From positions 124,001 to 188,000 of the forward strand of contig NZ_JAAOTJ010000010.1 of NCBI RefSeq assembly GCF_011297335.1: a stretch of DNA of 64,000 bases. The letters are read 5' to 3'. Below the pieces are notes generated by a model. It had not been told where the DNA came from. It made no database searches and was given only the letters and a program-made list of their open reading frames with translations. This DNA comes from Catellatospora methionotrophica. GTDB lineage: Bacteria; Actinomycetota; Actinomycetes; Mycobacteriales; Micromonosporaceae. The translations under genes were made by a program, and so were the position numbers. Shown here in pieces: positions 1-8,299 of the stretch; the stretch's first letter is position 1; every line of letters starts with the position of its first letter.

Positions 1-682
1 GCGCCGAGGGCACCGCCGCGCGCAGCGCCTGCACGGCCAGGCCGTGGCCGAGCAGCAGGTGGTGGGTGGCGAGCAGGCTGTCGGCGGGGTTCTTGCGGCC
101 GGGGGCGTGGAAGCCCGCGCCGTAGCCGAGGAACGCCGAGCACCACGGCTCGTTGAGGGTGCACCACAGCTGGACGCGGTCGCCGAGGCGCGCGCCGACG
201 ACGGCGGCGTAGTCGGCGAAGCGCAGCGCGGTGTCGCGGGCGGTCCAGCCGCCGCGGTCCTCCAGCTCCTGCGGCAGGTCCCAGTGGTAGAGCGTGGCCG
301 CGGGCTTGATCCCGGCGGCCAGCAGTTCGTCGACGAGCCGGTCGTAGAACGCGATGCCGGCCGGGTTCTCCCCGGAGCGGCCGCCGGGCTGCACGCGCGG
401 CCAGGACACCGAGAACCGGTACGCCGACAGCCCGATCTCGCGCATCAGCGCGACGTCGTCGCGGTAGCGGTGGTAGTGGTCCGCGGCGACCTCGCCGGTG
501 TGCCCGTCGGTCACCAGTCCGGGGGTGGCGCAGAAGGTGTCCCAGATCGACGCGGTGCGGCCGTCCTCCGCCACGGCGCCTTCGATCTGGTACGCGGCGG
601 TCGCCGCACCCCACCAGAAGTCGGGGGGAAACCGCAGCTCCTGTGTGGTGGCTGCGGCTGGTGCCTCGGTCTGGGTGGGCAT
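1..682 (-). CDS. GH1 beta-glucosidase, N-terminal part (cut by window start)
   Basis: Reading the minus strand from the ATG at 682 gives about 227 residues of a glycoside hydrolase family 1 enzyme, open to the window edge. The start is supported by AAAGGGA just upstream. Visible family marks are [15 protein letters not shown] near the N-terminus, the YHWDLPQ strand and the TLNEPWC motif, whose Glu is the acid/base residue. The nucleophile ENG motif would lie outside the window. There is no signal peptide, so it should act in the cytoplasm, releasing glucose from imported beta-glucosides. It resembles the complete GH1 gene at 9195 closely (same [13 protein letters not shown] stretch), so the two are paralogues. 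A LacI-type operator lies 43 bp upstream. The family call is firm; substrate preference cannot be read. Confidence 0.93.
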   Translation of the reverse strand, partial: MPTQTEAPAAATTQELRFPPDFWWGAATAAYQIEGAVAEDGRTASIWDTFCATPGLVTDGHTGEVAADHYHRYRDDVALMREIGLSAYRFSVSWPRVQPGGRSGENPAGIAFYDRLVDELLAAGIKPAATLYHWDLPQELEDRGGWTARDTALRFADYAAVVGARLGDRVQLWCTLNEPWCSAFLGYGAGFHAPGRKNPADSLLATHHLLLGHGLAVQALRAAVPSA

Positions 683-724
683 GGAGTCCCTTTCGTGGAG
701 ACGGGGAGAGCCGGGAAACGCAGT

Positions 725-738
725 GGAGAGCGCTCTCC
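725..738. promoter_or_regulatory. LacI-type operator, copy 1
   Basis: A perfect 14-bp palindrome GGAGAGCGCTCTCC between the divergent GH1 gene and the GH16/GH2-like gene. It lies closer to the GH1 start (682) and probably represses it. Its centre is 178 bp from that of copy 2, close to 17 helical turns, so the two sites could be bridged by one tetramer or two dimers (inference). The sequence is of the CebR/MalR-like LacI type known in actinobacteria. Confidence 0.85.
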
Positions 739-871
739 GAATGTGTCCCAGGCTCCCGGTTACGGGCCGTGGATGTCAAGAGCGGATCGCGCTACGCCGA
801 TGAGGGAATCGACGAGGTGGTATACAAATCGCTCTCATGCGGACAGTTCGGCATAGCCGACAGTCGTTGTC

Positions 872-900
872 TTGACAGCGGAGAAATATCGGCGTAACAC
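872..900 (+). promoter_or_regulatory. Sigma-70-type promoter of the GH16/GH2-like gene
   Basis: TTGACA at 872-877 and TAACAC at 895-900 are separated by exactly 17 bp. The operator at 903-916 follows directly, so a bound repressor would cover the transcription start. The same arrangement (TTGACG, 17 bp, TAACAC, operator) occurs before the discoidin-DUF1996 gene, which supports both calls. Confidence 0.75.
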
Positions 901-902
901 TC

Positions 903-916
903 GGAGAGCGCTCTCC
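903..916. promoter_or_regulatory. LacI-type operator, copy 2
   Basis: Perfect palindrome GGAGAGCGCTCTCC placed two bases downstream of the predicted -10 element of the GH16/GH2-like gene, the usual position for a repressor that blocks initiation. Confidence 0.88.
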
Positions 917-968
917 ACCTCACGGCCCTCCGGCCGGAGCTCTCCCCGTTGCAACAGGTAGGAGCCCC

Positions 969-3900
969 ATGACCCCCGTCAGTCACCGCCCGGGTGCGCG
1001 GCATCTCGCCCGCCGCTGGCGGATAGCGATACCCGTCGCGATCACCACGGTGATCTCGTCCCTTGCCCTCGTCATCCCGCTGACCAGCGCCAGCGCCGCC
1101 GACTCGCTGATCTCGCAGGGCAAGCCCGTCACCGCGTCCTCGGTCCAGGGCGCCGACCTCGCCGCGGCCAACGCGGTCGACGGCAACGCCGGCACCCGCT
1201 GGGGCAGCCAGTGGGCCGACCCGCAGTGGATCCGGATCGACCTCGGCCAGACCGCCTCGATCAGCCAGGTCGTCCTGGAGTGGGAGGGCGCGTTCGCGCG
1301 CTCGTTCCAGATCCAGACCTCGGCCGACGACGTCAACTGGACGCCGGTCTACACGACCACCACCGGCCCCGGCGGCACGCAGACCCTCAACGTCACCGGC
1401 TCCGGCCGGTACGTGCGCATGTACGGCACGGTGCGCAACGCGGGCTACGGCTACTCGCTGTTCGAGTTCAAGGTGATCGGCTCGTTCGGGCCGCCCACCA
1501 GCCCGAGCGCCAACCCCGGCGCGTGCGGCACCACCAACGTCGCCCAGGGTAAGACCGCCACCAGCTCGTCGGTCGAGAACGCGGGCACCCCGGCCTCGGC
1601 GGCCGTCGACGGCAACGCGGGCACCCGCTGGTCCAGCGTGTACGCCGACCCGCAGTGGCTGCAGATCGACCTCGGCAGCACGCAGAGCATCTGCCAGGTG
1701 GTGCTGCAGTGGGAGGGCGCGTACGCGACCGCCTTCCAGCTGCAGACCTCGGCCACCGGCACCGGCGGCTGGACGAACATCTACAGCACCACCACCGGCA
1801 CCGGCGGCACGCAGACCCTCAACGTCGGCGGCTCCGGCCGGTACATCCGCATGTACGGCACCACCCGCGCCAACGGCTACGGCTACTCCCTGTGGGAGTT
1901 CAAGGTCTACGTCGGCGGCGTCGTGACCTCCCCGTCGCCGAGCCCCAGCACGCCGACCAGCCCGAGCCCGAGCCCGTCGGGCAACTGGACCACGGTCTGG
2001 GAGGAGAACTTCGACGGCGCGGCCGGCACCTCGCCGAGCGCGGCGAACTGGCTCATGCGCACCGGCACGCAGTACCCGGGCGGCGCGGCGAACTGGGGGA
2101 CCGGCGAGGTCGAGACCGCCAGCAACTCCACCGCCAACGTCTCCCTGTCCGGTGACGGCAAGCTCAACATCAAGGCGATCCGCGACGGCGCGGGCGCGTG
2201 GACGTCGGGCCGCCTGGAGACCCAGCGCACCGACTTCGCCCCGCAGCCGGGCGAGCTGCTGCGCTTCTCCGCCGTCATCCAGCAGCCGAACGTGGCCAAC
2301 GGCCTGGGCTACTGGCCCGCGTTCCGGGCCACCGGCGCGGCGTACCGCGGCAACTACAACAACTGGCCGGGCGTCGGCGAGACCGACATCATGAGCGGGG
2401 TCAACGGCCGCAGCCAGTTGTCGAACACCCTGCACTGCGGCACCGCCCCCGACGGGCCGTGCGGGGAGTACAACGGGCGCACCTCGGGCCTGGCGACCTG
2501 CCTCGGCTGCCAGACCGCGTTCCACGAGTACGCGCAGGTCATCGACCGCACCAAGACCGACGAGGAGATCCGCTTCTACCTCGACGGGCGGCAGACCTGG
2601 GTCGTCCGGGAGAGCCAGGTCGGCGTCGCCGCCTGGCAGGCCGCCGTGCACCACGGCTTCTACCTGCGGCTCGACCTGGCCATGGGCGGCCTCTACCCGA
2701 ACGCCGTCGCGGGCGAGACCGTGCCGACCTCGGAGACCACCTCCGGCGGCGTGCTCGCCGTCGACAAGGTCACCGTGTCCAAGCAGGTCGGGGCCACCGC
2801 CCCGGCGATGACCGACCCGGCGATCCCGGCCGGGCCGAGCGTCGTGCGCATCACCGGCACGCAGGGCAACTGGCAGCTCCAGGTCAACGGCGCGCCGTTC
2901 CTGGTCAAGGGCCTGACCTACGGCCCGCCGCAGGGCGCCGCCGACGGTTACATGCGCGACCTGAAGAACATGGGCGTCAACACGATCCGCACCTGGGGCG
3001 TGGACGACACGCAGACCCCGGTGCTGCTCAACACCGCCGCCCGCCAGGGCATCAAGGTGATCGTCGGGCACTGGCTCAACCAGGGCGCCGACTACGTCAA
3101 CGACACCGCGTACAAGAACGCGGTCAAGGCCGAGATCGTGGCCCGGGTCAACACGCTCAAGAACAACCAGGGCGTGCTGATGTGGGACGTCGGCAACGAG
3201 GTGCTGCTCACCATGCAGGACTTCGGGCTGCCGGCCGCCGAGGTCGAGGCGCGCCGCAACGCGTACGCCGCGTTCGTCAACGAGGTCGCCGTGGCGATCC
3301 ACGCCGCGGACCCCAACCACCCGGTCACCTCGACCGACGCGTGGGTCGGCGCGTGGCCGTACTACAAGAACAACGCGCCCGCGCTCGACGTGTACGGCAT
3401 CAACTCCTACGGTGCGGTCGGCGGCCTCAAGCAGGCCTGGATCGACGGCGGCTACACCAAGCCGTACGTGCTCACCGAGGGCGGCCCGGACGGCGAGTGG
3501 GAGGTCCCCAACGACGCCAACGGGGTGCCGCTGGAGCCGACCGACCTGCAGAAGCGGGCGCAGTACACGGCGAGCTGGAACGCGCTGCTCAGCCACCCGG
3601 GTGTCGCGCTGGGCGGCACCGAGTTCCACTACGGCCTGGAGAACGACTTCGGCGGCGTATGGCTCAACACGCTGACCGGCGGCTGGCGCCGGCACGGCTG
3701 GCACGCGCTCAAGCAGGCGTACAGCGGCACACCCTCGGCGAACACCCCGCCGGAGATCACCAGCCTGACCCTGTCGAACACCACCTCGGTGCCCGCGGGC
3801 GGCCAGTTCACGCTGTACGTCGGCGCGAGTGACCCGCAGGGCGACCTGCTGCGCTACAACCTGATGTACAGCAACAAGCACATCAACGGCAACCGGGGCT

Positions 3901-4460
3901 TCGACAACGTGCGCTTCACCCAGCTGGGTGGCAGCAACGAGTTCTCGGTGACCGCGCCGCAGCAGATGGGCGTCTGGAAGATCTACGTGTACGTGTTCGA
4001 CGGCCACGGCAACGTGGGCATCGAACAGAAGTCGATCCGCGTCGTCGCGCCGACGGTGCCGGGCACCAACATCGCCCAGGGCCGCCCGGCGACCGCGTCG
4101 ACGTACCAGCCGACCGGCACCAACGGCCCGCAGCTGCCCTCCTACGCTGTGGACAACAACTACGGCACCCGCTGGGCCAGCGAGTGGCTGACCACGGCGT
4201 GGCTGCAGGTGGACCTGGGCTCGGTCAAGACGTTCAACAACGTCCTGCTCGGCTGGGAGGCGGCGTACGCCAAGTCCTACCAGATCCAGGTCTCCAACGA
4301 CGGGACCAACTGGAACACGGTCTACTCGACCACCGCCGGCAACGGCGGGTTCGACATCCTCCCGGTCACCGCGACCGGCCGCTATGTCCGTATGAACGGC
4401 GTCGAACGCGCCACCGCGTACGGCTTCTCACTGTGGGAGTTCGGCGTCTACCAGAACTGA
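969..4460 (+). CDS. Secreted discoidin/GH16/GH2-like multi-domain glucanase
   Basis: A 1163-residue exported protein. A signal peptide ends near ASA-AD (residue 44). Two F5/8 type C (discoidin, CBM32-like) domains follow at about 45-173 and 186-313, a Ser/Pro/Thr linker at 314-340, a GH16 domain at 341-606, a TIM-barrel domain like GH2/clan A at 620-925, an Ig-like domain at 930-1022 and a third discoidin domain at the C-terminus. The barrel shows both catalytic Glu candidates: E744 in WDVGNEV and E837 in LTEGGPDGEW. In the GH16 signature (normally E-x-D-x-x-E) the residues are E471, D473 and S476, so the usual acid/base Glu is Ser. Likely role: extracellular beta-1,3-glucan breakdown or remodelling. 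ATG 969 is preceded by AGGTAGGAG. A LacI operator covers the promoter. Confidence 0.88.
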   Translation: MTPVSHRPGARHLARRWRIAIPVAITTVISSLALVIPLTSASAADSLISQGKPVTASSVQGADLAAANAVDGNAGTRWGSQWADPQWIRIDLGQTASISQVVLEWEGAFARSFQIQTSADDVNWTPVYTTTTGPGGTQTLNVTGSGRYVRMYGTVRNAGYGYSLFEFKVIGSFGPPTSPSANPGACGTTNVAQGKTATSSSVENAGTPASAAVDGNAGTRWSSVYADPQWLQIDLGSTQSICQVVLQWEGAYATAFQLQTSATGTGGWTNIYSTTTGTGGTQTLNVGGSGRYIRMYGTTRANGYGYSLWEFKVYVGGVVTSPSPSPSTPTSPSPSPSGNWTTVWEENFDGAAGTSPSAANWLMRTGTQYPGGAANWGTGEVETASNSTANVSLSGDGKLNIKAIRDGAGAWTSGRLETQRTDFAPQPGELLRFSAVIQQPNVANGLGYWPAFRATGAAYRGNYNNWPGVGETDIMSGVNGRSQLSNTLHCGTAPDGPCGEYNGRTSGLATCLGCQTAFHEYAQVIDRTKTDEEIRFYLDGRQTWVVRESQVGVAAWQAAVHHGFYLRLDLAMGGLYPNAVAGETVPTSETTSGGVLAVDKVTVSKQVGATAPAMTDPAIPAGPSVVRITGTQGNWQLQVNGAPFLVKGLTYGPPQGAADGYMRDLKNMGVNTIRTWGVDDTQTPVLLNTAARQGIKVIVGHWLNQGADYVNDTAYKNAVKAEIVARVNTLKNNQGVLMWDVGNEVLLTMQDFGLPAAEVEARRNAYAAFVNEVAVAIHAADPNHPVTSTDAWVGAWPYYKNNAPALDVYGINSYGAVGGLKQAWIDGGYTKPYVLTEGGPDGEWEVPNDANGVPLEPTDLQKRAQYTASWNALLSHPGVALGGTEFHYGLENDFGGVWLNTLTGGWRRHGWHALKQAYSGTPSANTPPEITSLTLSNTTSVPAGGQFTLYVGASDPQGDLLRYNLMYSNKHINGNRGFDNVRFTQLGGSNEFSVTAPQQMGVWKIYVYVFDGHGNVGIEQKSIRVVAPTVPGTNIAQGRPATASTYQPTGTNGPQLPSYAVDNNYGTRWASEWLTTAWLQVDLGSVKTFNNVLLGWEAAYAKSYQIQVSNDGTNWNTVYSTTAGNGGFDILPVTATGRYVRMNGVERATAYGFSLWEFGVYQN

Positions 4461-4478
4461 CGCCGGACCACGCACCAG

Positions 4479-4515
4479 GTGCGGCGGGTGGAGGCCTCGA
4501 CCCGCCCGCCGCACC
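4479..4515 (+). terminator. Hairpin after the GH16/GH2-like gene
   Basis: GGTGCGGCGGG (4479-4489) and CCCGCCGCACC (4505-4515) form an 11-bp GC-rich stem with a 15-nt loop, 18 bp after the stop codon. It has no T-tract, as is common in actinomycetes. Confidence 0.6.
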
Positions 4516-4543
4516 GTCATCCTGCCGAGGTTGCGTAACCGCT

Positions 4544-4604
4544 CGACTTGCCAGGCACCCGGGCGTACCTTGAACAGCCGTTCGCGTACCTGCCTGGCAA
4601 GTCG
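4544..4604. repeat. Dispersed palindromic element, copy A
   Basis: Perfect 14-bp arms CGACTTGCCAGGCA (4544-4557) and TGCCTGGCAAGTCG (4591-4604) flank a 33-bp centre with GGGCGTACC and CGCGTACC flanks. A second element with the same outer and inner sequence lies at 41270-41344. This copy sits 56 bp upstream of the lacI operator, so it could affect the regulator's transcript or end read-through from the upstream gene. Confidence 0.75.
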
Positions 4605-4659
4605 GGCGTTCAAGGCACCCGGACCGGGAAACCGGCCCAAGTCGGTGCAGGTCGGGAGC

Positions 4660-4673
4660 GGAGAGCGCTCTCC
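4660..4673. promoter_or_regulatory. LacI-type operator, copy 3 (autoregulation)
   Basis: Perfect palindrome GGAGAGCGCTCTCC, 21 bp before the lacI start codon and overlapping the place where a -35 element would be. The repressor should therefore control its own gene. Confidence 0.88.
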
Positions 4674-4681
4674 CTCTGTGC

Positions 4682-4687
4682 TATAAA
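4682..4687 (+). promoter_or_regulatory. -10 element of the LacI regulator gene
   Basis: TATAAA ends 7 bp before the ATG at 4695, so the predicted transcription start coincides with the start codon. That points to a leaderless mRNA. The matching -35 region would fall inside the operator at 4660-4673 and is not a good consensus match. Confidence 0.5.
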
Positions 4688-4694
4688 GGCGTTC

Positions 4695-5747
4695 ATGACC
4701 AGTGACCAGACGCCGGCGCAGCGGCTGCCGACGCTTGAGGACGTCGCGCAGGTGGCGGGCGTGTCCCGGGCCACCGTCTCGCGGGTGATCAACAACATCC
4801 GCAACGTCGACCCGCAGCTGCACAAGGTCGTCTGGGACGCGGTCACCGCCACCGGCTACGTGCCGAACCGGGCGGCGCGATCACTGGTCACCGGCCGTAC
4901 GGGCGCGATCGCCCTGGTCGTCTCCGAGGCCGAGAACCGCGCCGCGGACGATCCCTTCCTGGGCGCCTTCTTCTCCGACCCGTTCTTCGGCCGCGTGGTA
5001 GGCGGCGTGCTCAGCGTGCTGCGGCCGTCCGGGGTACACCTGGCCCTGGTGCTCGCCGGTGACGAGGACGCCTGCGCGAAGGTCGTCTCGGACGTGCGCC
5101 AGGGGCAGGTCGACGGCGTCGTGGTGCTGTCACTGCACCCGCACGACCCGCTGCCGCGCCTGCTCGCCGACGCGGCGGTGCCCGCGGTCCTCTACGGCCG
5201 CCCCGCCGCGCCGATGCCGATCAGCTACGTCGACGTCGCCACGTACCAGGGCGCGAAACTCGCCGCCGATCATCTCATCGCGCGCGGCTGCCAGCACGTG
5301 GCGACGATCTCCGGCTCGGTGGACATGCCCGCGGGCGTGGACCGTCTCAACGGCTTCCGTGAGGCGATGGCCAAGCAGGGGGTCGCCTACGTGCCCTCGT
5401 ACGACGGCGGCTTCACCCAGGAGGGCGGCGAGCGCGCCATGGAGCGGCTGCTCGCCGAGCATCCCGAGGTCGACGGCGTCTTCGTCGCCAGCGACGTGAT
5501 GGCCCAGGGCGTGATGACGGTGCTGCGCGAGGCCGGCAAGGCCGTGCCCGACGACGTCGCCGTGATCGGTTTCGACGACAGCAGCGCGGCCCTGGCCACC
5601 CGCCCGCAGCTGACCACTGTGCGCCAGCCGGTCGAGGACATGGCCGCGGAGATGGCCCGCCTCCTGCTGACCCGGATCGACCAGCGTGCCAACCGCACCA
5701 CGAGTGTCATCTTCGATCCGGACCTCGTCGCCCGCGCCTCCGCCTGA
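4695..5747 (+). CDS. LacI-family transcriptional repressor of the beta-glucan regulon
   Basis: 350 residues, normal LacI length. The N-terminal helix-turn-helix reads LPTLEDVAQVAGVSRATVS, followed by the hinge helix region (GYVPNRAARSLV) and a periplasmic-binding-protein-like effector domain ending with the usual RPQLTTVRQPVEDM stretch. An upstream extension to 4548 is possible in frame, but it would include the operator and promoter, and homology begins at the HTH; ATG 4695 is therefore chosen. No strong Shine-Dalgarno is seen, consistent with a leaderless transcript. It is closest in type to CebR/BglR regulators, which respond to cello- or laminari-oligosaccharides. The seven sites here, one in front of its own gene, imply that it controls the GH1, GH16/GH2-like, ABC and discoidin-DUF1996 genes. 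The ligand is unknown. Confidence 0.92.
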   Translation: MTSDQTPAQRLPTLEDVAQVAGVSRATVSRVINNIRNVDPQLHKVVWDAVTATGYVPNRAARSLVTGRTGAIALVVSEAENRAADDPFLGAFFSDPFFGRVVGGVLSVLRPSGVHLALVLAGDEDACAKVVSDVRQGQVDGVVVLSLHPHDPLPRLLADAAVPAVLYGRPAAPMPISYVDVATYQGAKLAADHLIARGCQHVATISGSVDMPAGVDRLNGFREAMAKQGVAYVPSYDGGFTQEGGERAMERLLAEHPEVDGVFVASDVMAQGVMTVLREAGKAVPDDVAVIGFDDSSAALATRPQLTTVRQPVEDMAAEMARLLLTRIDQRANRTTSVIFDPDLVARASA

Positions 5748-5898
5748 CCCTCCGGGTTGGATCATCGTTTCCCACCGCGCATGAATCCGTGGCGCGGATC
5801 GCGGCGTGTCCATCAAGATCAACTTCCCTTGATCGTATCGACCGCCAGGCCGTAACCTGCGCCGATGTCGGTTCCTGTAACAGAGTGGCAACTGACCC

Positions 5899-5927
5899 TT
5901 GACAGGCGGTGGGCGGCGGGCGATGCT
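5899..5927 (+). promoter_or_regulatory. Promoter of the sugar ABC-GH1 operon
   Basis: TTGACA (5899-5904), 17 bp, GATGCT (5922-5927). The two operators that follow cover the expected start site. The 5' leader to the ATG at 6029 is roughly 95 nt. Confidence 0.65.
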
Positions 5928-5935
5928 CTGCCGTG

Positions 5936-5949
5936 GGAGAGCGCTCTCC
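5936..5949. promoter_or_regulatory. LacI-type operator, copy 4
   Basis: Perfect palindrome GGAGAGCGCTCTCC eight bases downstream of the predicted -10 of the transport operon, immediately followed by a degenerate second copy. Confidence 0.88.
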
Positions 5950-5950
5950 G

Positions 5951-5964
5951 ATAGAGCGCTCTCA
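5951..5964. promoter_or_regulatory. LacI-type operator, copy 5 (degenerate)
   Basis: ATAGAGCGCTCTCA keeps the perfect core AGAGCGCTCT but differs from the consensus at both left-end bases and the last base. Centre-to-centre spacing from copy 4 is 15 bp, so two dimers would bind on different faces of the helix. This is the only promoter in the window with a tandem pair. Confidence 0.6.
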
Positions 5965-6028
5965 CGAAGCTCCTCAGCACGTTACCCCAAAAGAACGCAC
6001 CATCCCTTCCTGTGTTTGGAGGAAAAGC

Positions 6029-7327
6029 ATGCGTCCAGCCCTCAACGGCGGAAGCCTGCGCCGCCGCGCCGTCACGGTCGCGGTTCCGCTGCTCGCTGCC
6101 GCGCTGGTCATGACCACGGCTGCCTGTGGTGGCAGTGACGATCCGGCGAAGCCGGGTGAGAAGGTCAAGCTCACCATCGCGACGTTCGGTGAGTTCGGGT
6201 ACAAGGACCTGTACAAGGAGTACATGGCCGCGAACCCGAATGTGGAGATCGTGGAGCGGATCACCAAGGCCGAGGATCACCACAAGAACCTGGCCGCGCA
6301 CCTGGCGACCAACACCGGTGCCGCCGACATCGAGGCGATCGAGGAGGGCTGGGCGGGTCAGTTCACGGCCAACCCGGGCAAGTTCTACAACTGGAACGAC
6401 TACGGCGCTGCTGAGATCAAGGCGCAGTGGCCGGCATGGAAGTGGCAGCAGGGCTCCTCGGCCAAGGGCGAGGTCGTCGGTCTCGGCACCGACGTCGGCG
6501 GTATGGCGATGTGCTACCGGCGTGACATCTTCGAGAAGGCGGGCCTGCCCACCGACCGTGAGGCCGTGAGCAAGCTGTGGCCGACGTGGGAGGAGTACAT
6601 CGCCACGGGCGTGAAGTTCAAGAACGCCAACATCAAGGGCTCGGCGTGGATGGACGGCCCGACGATCATGTACCGGTCCGTTCTGGGTCAGCAGCCGGTC
6701 GGCATCTACGACGCCGACAAGGTCGTCGTGGAGACGAATCCCGGTGTGAAGAAGGCCTGGGACCTGACGATCGATGCGATCAACAAGGGTCTGTCGGCGA
6801 AGATCGCTCCGTGGTCGGCTGACTGGAACGCCGGTATGGCCAAGGGCAGCTTCGTGACCCTGGCGTGCCCGTCGTGGATGATGGCCTACATCCAGTCGCA
6901 GGCCAAGGACTCCTCGGGTAAGTGGGACATCGCCGCTGTTCCTGGTGGTGGCGGTAACTGGGGTGGTTCGTTCCTGACGCTGCCCAAGCAGGGCAAGAAC
7001 GTCCAGGAGGCTGCGAAGTTGGCCAAGTGGCTGGTCGCCCCCGAGCAGCAGGCGAAGGTGTTCCGGGCTCTCGGTAACTTCCCGTCGACCGTCTCCCTGT
7101 ACGAGGAGTCGGTGATCAAGGACTTCAAGAACCCGTTCTTCAACAACGCGCCGGTGGGTCAGATCTTCTCGAATTCGGTGAAGACGATGGTGCCGCAGTA
7201 CATGGGTCCGAAGTCGGGTGACATCAACACGGCGATTCAGAATGGTCTGACGCGTGTGGAGCAGGGCAAGCAGAAGGCTGACGAGGCCTGGACGCAGTCC
7301 GTCAAGGACGTCAACGCACTCCTGTGA
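6029..7327 (+). CDS. Sugar ABC transporter substrate-binding lipoprotein
   Basis: 432 residues of the family 1 extracellular solute-binding type (MalE/CebE-like). A basic N-terminus and hydrophobic stretch lead to a lipobox around TTAAC33-GG, so the mature protein should be anchored to the outer face of the membrane through Cys33. Internal features are typical: LTIATFGEFGY near the mature N-terminus and the long C-terminal lobe with WLVAPEQQAKVFRALGNFPS. The ATG at 6029 follows a strong GGAGGAAAA; upstream in-frame codons run through the operators and are rejected. It is the first gene of the binding protein-permease-permease-GH1 operon under two LacI-type operators. The ligand is probably a beta-gluco-oligosaccharide, inferred from neighbours only. 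Confidence 0.93.
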   Translation: MRPALNGGSLRRRAVTVAVPLLAAALVMTTAACGGSDDPAKPGEKVKLTIATFGEFGYKDLYKEYMAANPNVEIVERITKAEDHHKNLAAHLATNTGAADIEAIEEGWAGQFTANPGKFYNWNDYGAAEIKAQWPAWKWQQGSSAKGEVVGLGTDVGGMAMCYRRDIFEKAGLPTDREAVSKLWPTWEEYIATGVKFKNANIKGSAWMDGPTIMYRSVLGQQPVGIYDADKVVVETNPGVKKAWDLTIDAINKGLSAKIAPWSADWNAGMAKGSFVTLACPSWMMAYIQSQAKDSSGKWDIAAVPGGGGNWGGSFLTLPKQGKNVQEAAKLAKWLVAPEQQAKVFRALGNFPSTVSLYEESVIKDFKNPFFNNAPVGQIFSNSVKTMVPQYMGPKSGDINTAIQNGLTRVEQGKQKADEAWTQSVKDVNALL

Positions 7328-7402
7328 GCTGGGGGCGGGCCCGGTCATGGCAGCAGCCGTGGCCGGGCCCGCCCGCACCGCCGCCTCGAAGGGACACCCC
7401 CG

Positions 7403-8299
7403 ATGAAAAACCTCATGTACCGCCTGGACGTGAAGGGGTCCCCGTACCTCTACATCGTCCCGTTCTTCCTTCTCTTCGCCGCGTTCGGCATCTTCCCGCT
7501 GGCGTACACCGCGTGGGTGTCGCTGCACGAGTGGAGCCTGCTGTCGGAGACCCACACGTTCCTGGGCCTGCAGAACTACCGGGAGCTGTTCGCCGACGAA
7601 TACTTCTGGAACGCGTTGCGTAACACCGCCCAGATCTGGGTGCTGTCCACCGTTCCCCAGCTGCTCATGGCTCTGCTGCTCGCGCATGTGCTGAACCAGC
7701 GGTTGCGTGCCCCGACGTTCTGGCGGATGACGGCGGTGCTGCCCAACATCACGTCGGTGGCCGCGGTGGCGATCATCTTCGCGCAGATCTTCGGCAAGGA
7801 CTACGGCCTGGTCAACTGGATTCTGGAGACCCTGGGCCTGGGGCGTATCGACTGGCAGGCTGGGACGGCGTCGTCGCAGATCGCGATCTCGGTAATGATC
7901 ATCTGGCGGTGGACGGGCTACAACGCCCTGATCTACCTGGCCGCGATGCAGGCCGTCAGCAAGGACCTCTACGACGCTGCCTCGCTCGACGGGGCGTCGA
8001 GTTTCCAGCAGCTGACCCGGATCACGGTCCCGGCGATCCGTCCGACGATCATCTTCACGGTGATCATCTCGACGATCGGCGGCATGCAGGTTCTGGCCGA
8101 GCCGTTGCTGTTCGGCGGCGGTTCGATGACCGGCGGTAGCGACCGGCAGTTCCAGACGCTGTCGCTGTATCTGTACGAGGTGGCGTTCTCCCGGTTCGAC
8201 TTCGGTTATGCCTCGACCGCGGCGTGGGCGATGTTCGGCATCATCGTGATCGTCGCGGCGATCAACTACTTCCTGACCAGCCGCCTGCGGAGGTCCTGA
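7403..8299 (+). CDS. Sugar ABC transporter permease (MalF/CebF type)
   Basis: 298 residues with about six membrane spans, starting with the FFLLFAAFGIFPLAYTAWVSL segment. The cytoplasmic EAA-like loop that contacts the ATPase reads DAASLDGASSFQQLTRITVP. ATG 7403 is preceded by GAAGGGA. It ends on TGA that overlaps the ATG of the second permease (8299), so the two are translationally coupled. No ATP-binding subunit gene is present in the operon; in actinomycetes such CUT1 transporters are usually energised by a shared MsiK-type ATPase encoded elsewhere, which is the likely case here. Confidence 0.93.
   Translation: MKNLMYRLDVKGSPYLYIVPFFLLFAAFGIFPLAYTAWVSLHEWSLLSETHTFLGLQNYRELFADEYFWNALRNTAQIWVLSTVPQLLMALLLAHVLNQRLRAPTFWRMTAVLPNITSVAAVAIIFAQIFGKDYGLVNWILETLGLGRIDWQAGTASSQIAISVMIIWRWTGYNALIYLAAMQAVSKDLYDAASLDGASSFQQLTRITVPAIRPTIIFTVIISTIGGMQVLAEPLLFGGGSMTGGSDRQFQTLSLYLYEVAFSRFDFGYASTAAWAMFGIIVIVAAINYFLTSRLRRS

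Noticed and set aside
792-4007. 1071-codon open frame on the minus strand opposite the GH16/GH2-like gene
   Set aside because: Its translation is rich in Arg, Val, Gly and His with no domain, the typical antisense shadow of a GC-rich gene; the plus strand has clear domains and promoter.
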